This document shows, in pieces, positions 7,206 through 8,985 of a stretch of DNA of 8,985 bases. The notes under the pieces are model-generated. The model saw nothing but the letters and a program-made list of their open reading frames with translations, was not told where the DNA came from and ran no database searches. The DNA lies in assembly GCA_964416175.1 (NCBI GenBank), contig CAYQDF010000124.1, forward strand, positions 1 to 8,985, in the 5' to 3' direction. The translations under genes and the position numbers were made by a program. The DNA is from CAYQDF01 sp964416175 (lineage in GTDB: Bacteria > Chloroflexota > Anaerolineae > Anaerolineales > UBA4823). Position 1 is the stretch's first letter. Each line of letters begins with the position of its first letter.

Positions 7206-7240
7206 AACCCTGTTCTCATAAACAGGGTTTGATTTTTCTT
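7206..7240 (+). terminator. Intrinsic (rho-independent) terminator after the response regulator
   Basis: AACCCTGTT (7206-7214) pairs perfectly with AACAGGGTT (7221-7229) around a 6-base loop, CTCATA. The stem is followed by TGA and a T-rich run ending at 7240. It lies 43 bases after the stop codon and separates the regulator from the YfhO-type gene at 7326, which therefore needs its own promoter. Confidence 0.87.
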
Positions 7241-7310
7241 AAGACCCGGATGAAAAAGTAAGAAAATTCTTATATGGATGATCACAAAGAGAGCATGGGG
7301 GTTAATCGGT

Positions 7311-7316
7311 TAAAAT
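7311..7316 (+). promoter_or_regulatory. Possible -10 box (TAAAAT) just before the second YfhO gene
   Basis: TAAAAT lies 9 bases before the ATG at 7326 and differs from TATAAT at one position. Initiation 6-7 bases beyond it would give a leader of only 2-3 bases. No -35 is visible at the normal distance. Such a hexamer is common by chance in AT-rich spacers, so the call rests on the lack of a Shine-Dalgarno and the similar layout at the divergent pair upstream. Confidence 0.25.
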
Positions 7317-7325
7317 TCATCAGGT

Positions 7326-8985
7326 ATGCTCCGCCGCCTGGTTCGGCCTCCATTTCTCTTTGTCATTCTGACACCCCTTATCTTATTATCTCCCCTCCTG
7401 TTCACCGGTAAGGCGATGTTCTGGGGGACTCCTGCCACACAATTCATTCCCTGGTGGTCATTTGCATCGGAAGTCCTCCAGAGCCGGCATCTTCCTCTGT
7501 GGAATCCGTATCTTGGAATGGGAGCGCCGCTGATCGCGAACTACCAGTCCGGGATCTTTTACCCTCCCAATTGGATGTATTTCATCCTCGAATGGCTCGG
7601 CGGCACACCGCTGATGGCCTGGGGGCTGGCGTTGGTCGCAACAGCTCATCTGGCATGGGCGGGGATTGGCATGGTCCTGCTCGTAAAACGCCTCGGCGTC
7701 GGTGAACTCGGACAGACCATCGCGGGTATTAGTTATGGATTGAGCGGGTATCTTGTATCGAGGTCGGGGTTCTTGAGTATAAATTCTGCTTGCGCCTGGC
7801 TGCCATGGGTCATCCTATTGCTTACAGTGCTGATCGACAGTGTAAAGTCTGACAGCGAAGGGGAGCATTGCGGGGAATCTACCTTGCCAAAGGGAAGACC
7901 CTTACTGGGAAATAAAAAACTCAGACCATTTCTCTGGTTATCGCTGGTTCTTGGACTACTCCTCCTCACCGGTCATGCACAGATTGCCTGGTACACAATC
8001 ATCCTGGCTTTTGGCTGGGCGCTCGTCATCACATGGAAGAAATTGAACCGCAATTCTTCCTGGAAAGCCTGGGTTTTATTAATCTTCGCTGCCTTATTTG
8101 GCGTATTTTTAGCTGCCGTGCAGTTGTTGCCGACGGTTGAATATCTGAACGAATCACAGCGCAGCAGCTCGGTCGATTACGAATCCGCAATGTCCTATTC
8201 GCTCTGGCCGTGGCAGTTAATGACCCTTGTCGCTCCAGACCTGTTTGGAAATCCGGTTGATGGCGACTATTGGGGATATGCGAATTATTGGGAGGAGGCG
8301 GTCTATATTGGTCTGGCTCCGCTCCTGCTCGCAGTGATCGCGATTGCCACGCGGTTCAGGAAGCGTGAGATGGACCGTAATTTGTGGTCCTATCTCGTCC
8401 CGGCGCTCCTGGTGATTATCCTGCTGTCTTTTTTGCTGGCATTGGGATGGTATACACCGGTTTTTCCCTGGCTTTACAGCCACATCCCAACATTCGACAT
8501 GTTCCAGGGACCGGCAAGGATTTCGTTGCTGGCAGTCTTTTCCCTATCCATCCTCGCTGGCATTGGGACTGAGCTCTGGCATAAACCGTCCGGCAAGGCG
8601 CTTTATTGGGCAAGACTTGGGGTGATGGCTGCAGCTGCAGTGGTTGTGAGCGCATTAGCAGCGTATGTATTAACCAGACTGGCAGGGTTAAATTTCGAAC
8701 AATCCTTCATTCGCTCTCTGCTGATGGCAGGTGTTTGGGGGGCAGGATTTGGGATACTTACCCTGACGGCGCCGGGAACGCAAGTGATGGGAACTCCTGT
8801 CGATTCCCGGGGAAGATGGTATTGGGCTGCCTGTTCCTGGGTGGCAGCGGACCTGCTGTTTGCATCCTGGGGGATCATCCCCGGGATCGACAGGAACTTC
8901 TACGTTGGAGGAGATCCATCAACAAGCCAGGTCAGATCGATGGCAGGGGATGGCAGGCTCTACCTCCCTTCTGAATCTGAAAGAG
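7326..8985 (+). CDS. YfhO-family membrane protein, partial (3' end cut)
   Basis: The reading frame stays open to the right edge, giving 553 residues. The N-terminal helix (about 9-27) is followed by the family loop GTPATQFIPWWSFASEVL (34-51), LPLWNPYLGMGAPLIANYQS (56-75) and IFYPPNW (77-83). Other YfhO landmarks are GHAQIAWYT (216-224), PDLFGNP (304-310), YIGLAPLLLA (327-336) and IPTFDMFQGPARISLLAVF (387-405). The protein belongs to the same family as the 2428 gene but is clearly divergent from it. The missing part should hold the soluble domain with the PGWKxxVDG-type motif. Two oddities stand out. The first-loop aspartate kept in the 2428 protein is not present at the matching place (WGTPATQF). 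A hydrophilic cytoplasmic-type loop at about 171-200 (DSVKSDSEGEHCGEST and following) is longer than expected. ATG 7326 is the only reasonable start because TAA at 7311-7313 closes the frame upstream; no Shine-Dalgarno is seen. Confidence 0.88.
   Translation, partial: MLRRLVRPPFLFVILTPLILLSPLLFTGKAMFWGTPATQFIPWWSFASEVLQSRHLPLWNPYLGMGAPLIANYQSGIFYPPNWMYFILEWLGGTPLMAWGLALVATAHLAWAGIGMVLLVKRLGVGELGQTIAGISYGLSGYLVSRSGFLSINSACAWLPWVILLLTVLIDSVKSDSEGEHCGESTLPKGRPLLGNKKLRPFLWLSLVLGLLLLTGHAQIAWYTIILAFGWALVITWKKLNRNSSWKAWVLLIFAALFGVFLAAVQLLPTVEYLNESQRSSSVDYESAMSYSLWPWQLMTLVAPDLFGNPVDGDYWGYANYWEEAVYIGLAPLLLAVIAIATRFRKREMDRNLWSYLVPALLVIILLSFLLALGWYTPVFPWLYSHIPTFDMFQGPARISLLAVFSLSILAGIGTELWHKPSGKALYWARLGVMAAAAVVVSALAAYVLTRLAGLNFEQSFIRSLLMAGVWGAGFGILTLTAPGTQVMGTPVDSRGRWYWAACSWVAADLLFASWGIIPGIDRNFYVGGDPSTSQVRSMAGDGRLYLPSESER

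Noticed and set aside
7274..7411. Small 45-codon frame MDDHKESMGVNRLKF... overlapping the start of the second YfhO gene
   Set aside because: It has no Shine-Dalgarno, overlaps the secure YfhO frame by over 80 bases and resembles nothing. A frameshifted N-terminus is not needed because the YfhO frame has its own complete first helix.

Overview
The window looks like a chromosomal stretch from a Chloroflexota bacterium, most likely of the Anaerolineae type. That guess rests on gene style only: several large YfhO-like and GT-C-like membrane proteins close together, a COG1579 coiled-coil protein beside them, and a balanced base composition. No rRNA, tRNA or taxonomic marker is present. I see no mobile element, CRISPR array, integrase or long repeat, and no gene-free stretch longer than about 165 bases.

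Layout. (1) Positions 1-588, minus strand: the N-terminal 196 residues of a COG1579 coiled-coil / C4 zinc-ribbon protein, cut by the left edge. (2) Positions 589-719: a short divergent control region. (3) Positions 720-6272, plus strand: a tight three-gene unit. A 566-aa multi-pass GT-C-like membrane protein is followed after 7 bases by a 729-aa YfhO-family protein, which overlaps by 4 bases (ATGA) a 552-aa protein paralogous to the first. (4) Positions 6273-6377: a probable promoter with an imperfect tandem repeat. (5) Positions 6378-7163: an OmpR/PhoB-type response regulator with an excellent Shine-Dalgarno site and no adjacent sensor kinase, closed by a strong intrinsic terminator at 7206-7240. 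(6) Position 7326 to the right edge: the first 553 residues of a second YfhO-family protein.

How the genes may work together. The four membrane proteins have the general build of GT-C glycosyltransferases: many transmembrane helices, an early outward-facing loop (with an Asp in three of the four), and soluble outward-facing modules. Such enzymes use polyprenyl-phosphate-linked sugars to decorate surface polymers or proteins. A role in building or modifying a cell-surface glycan is therefore reasonable, but no substrate can be read from the sequence. The response regulator may control its surroundings; this rests on position alone.

The points most worth a second look are: the GT-C/YfhO/GT-C sandwich with related C-terminal soluble modules; a possible leaderless mode of expression at three genes, where a TANNNT box lies 6-9 bases before an ATG that has no Shine-Dalgarno; a tandem repeat across the response-regulator promoter; and loss of the usual first-loop Asp in the second YfhO protein. 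I do not see strong evidence for a wholly new biological system.
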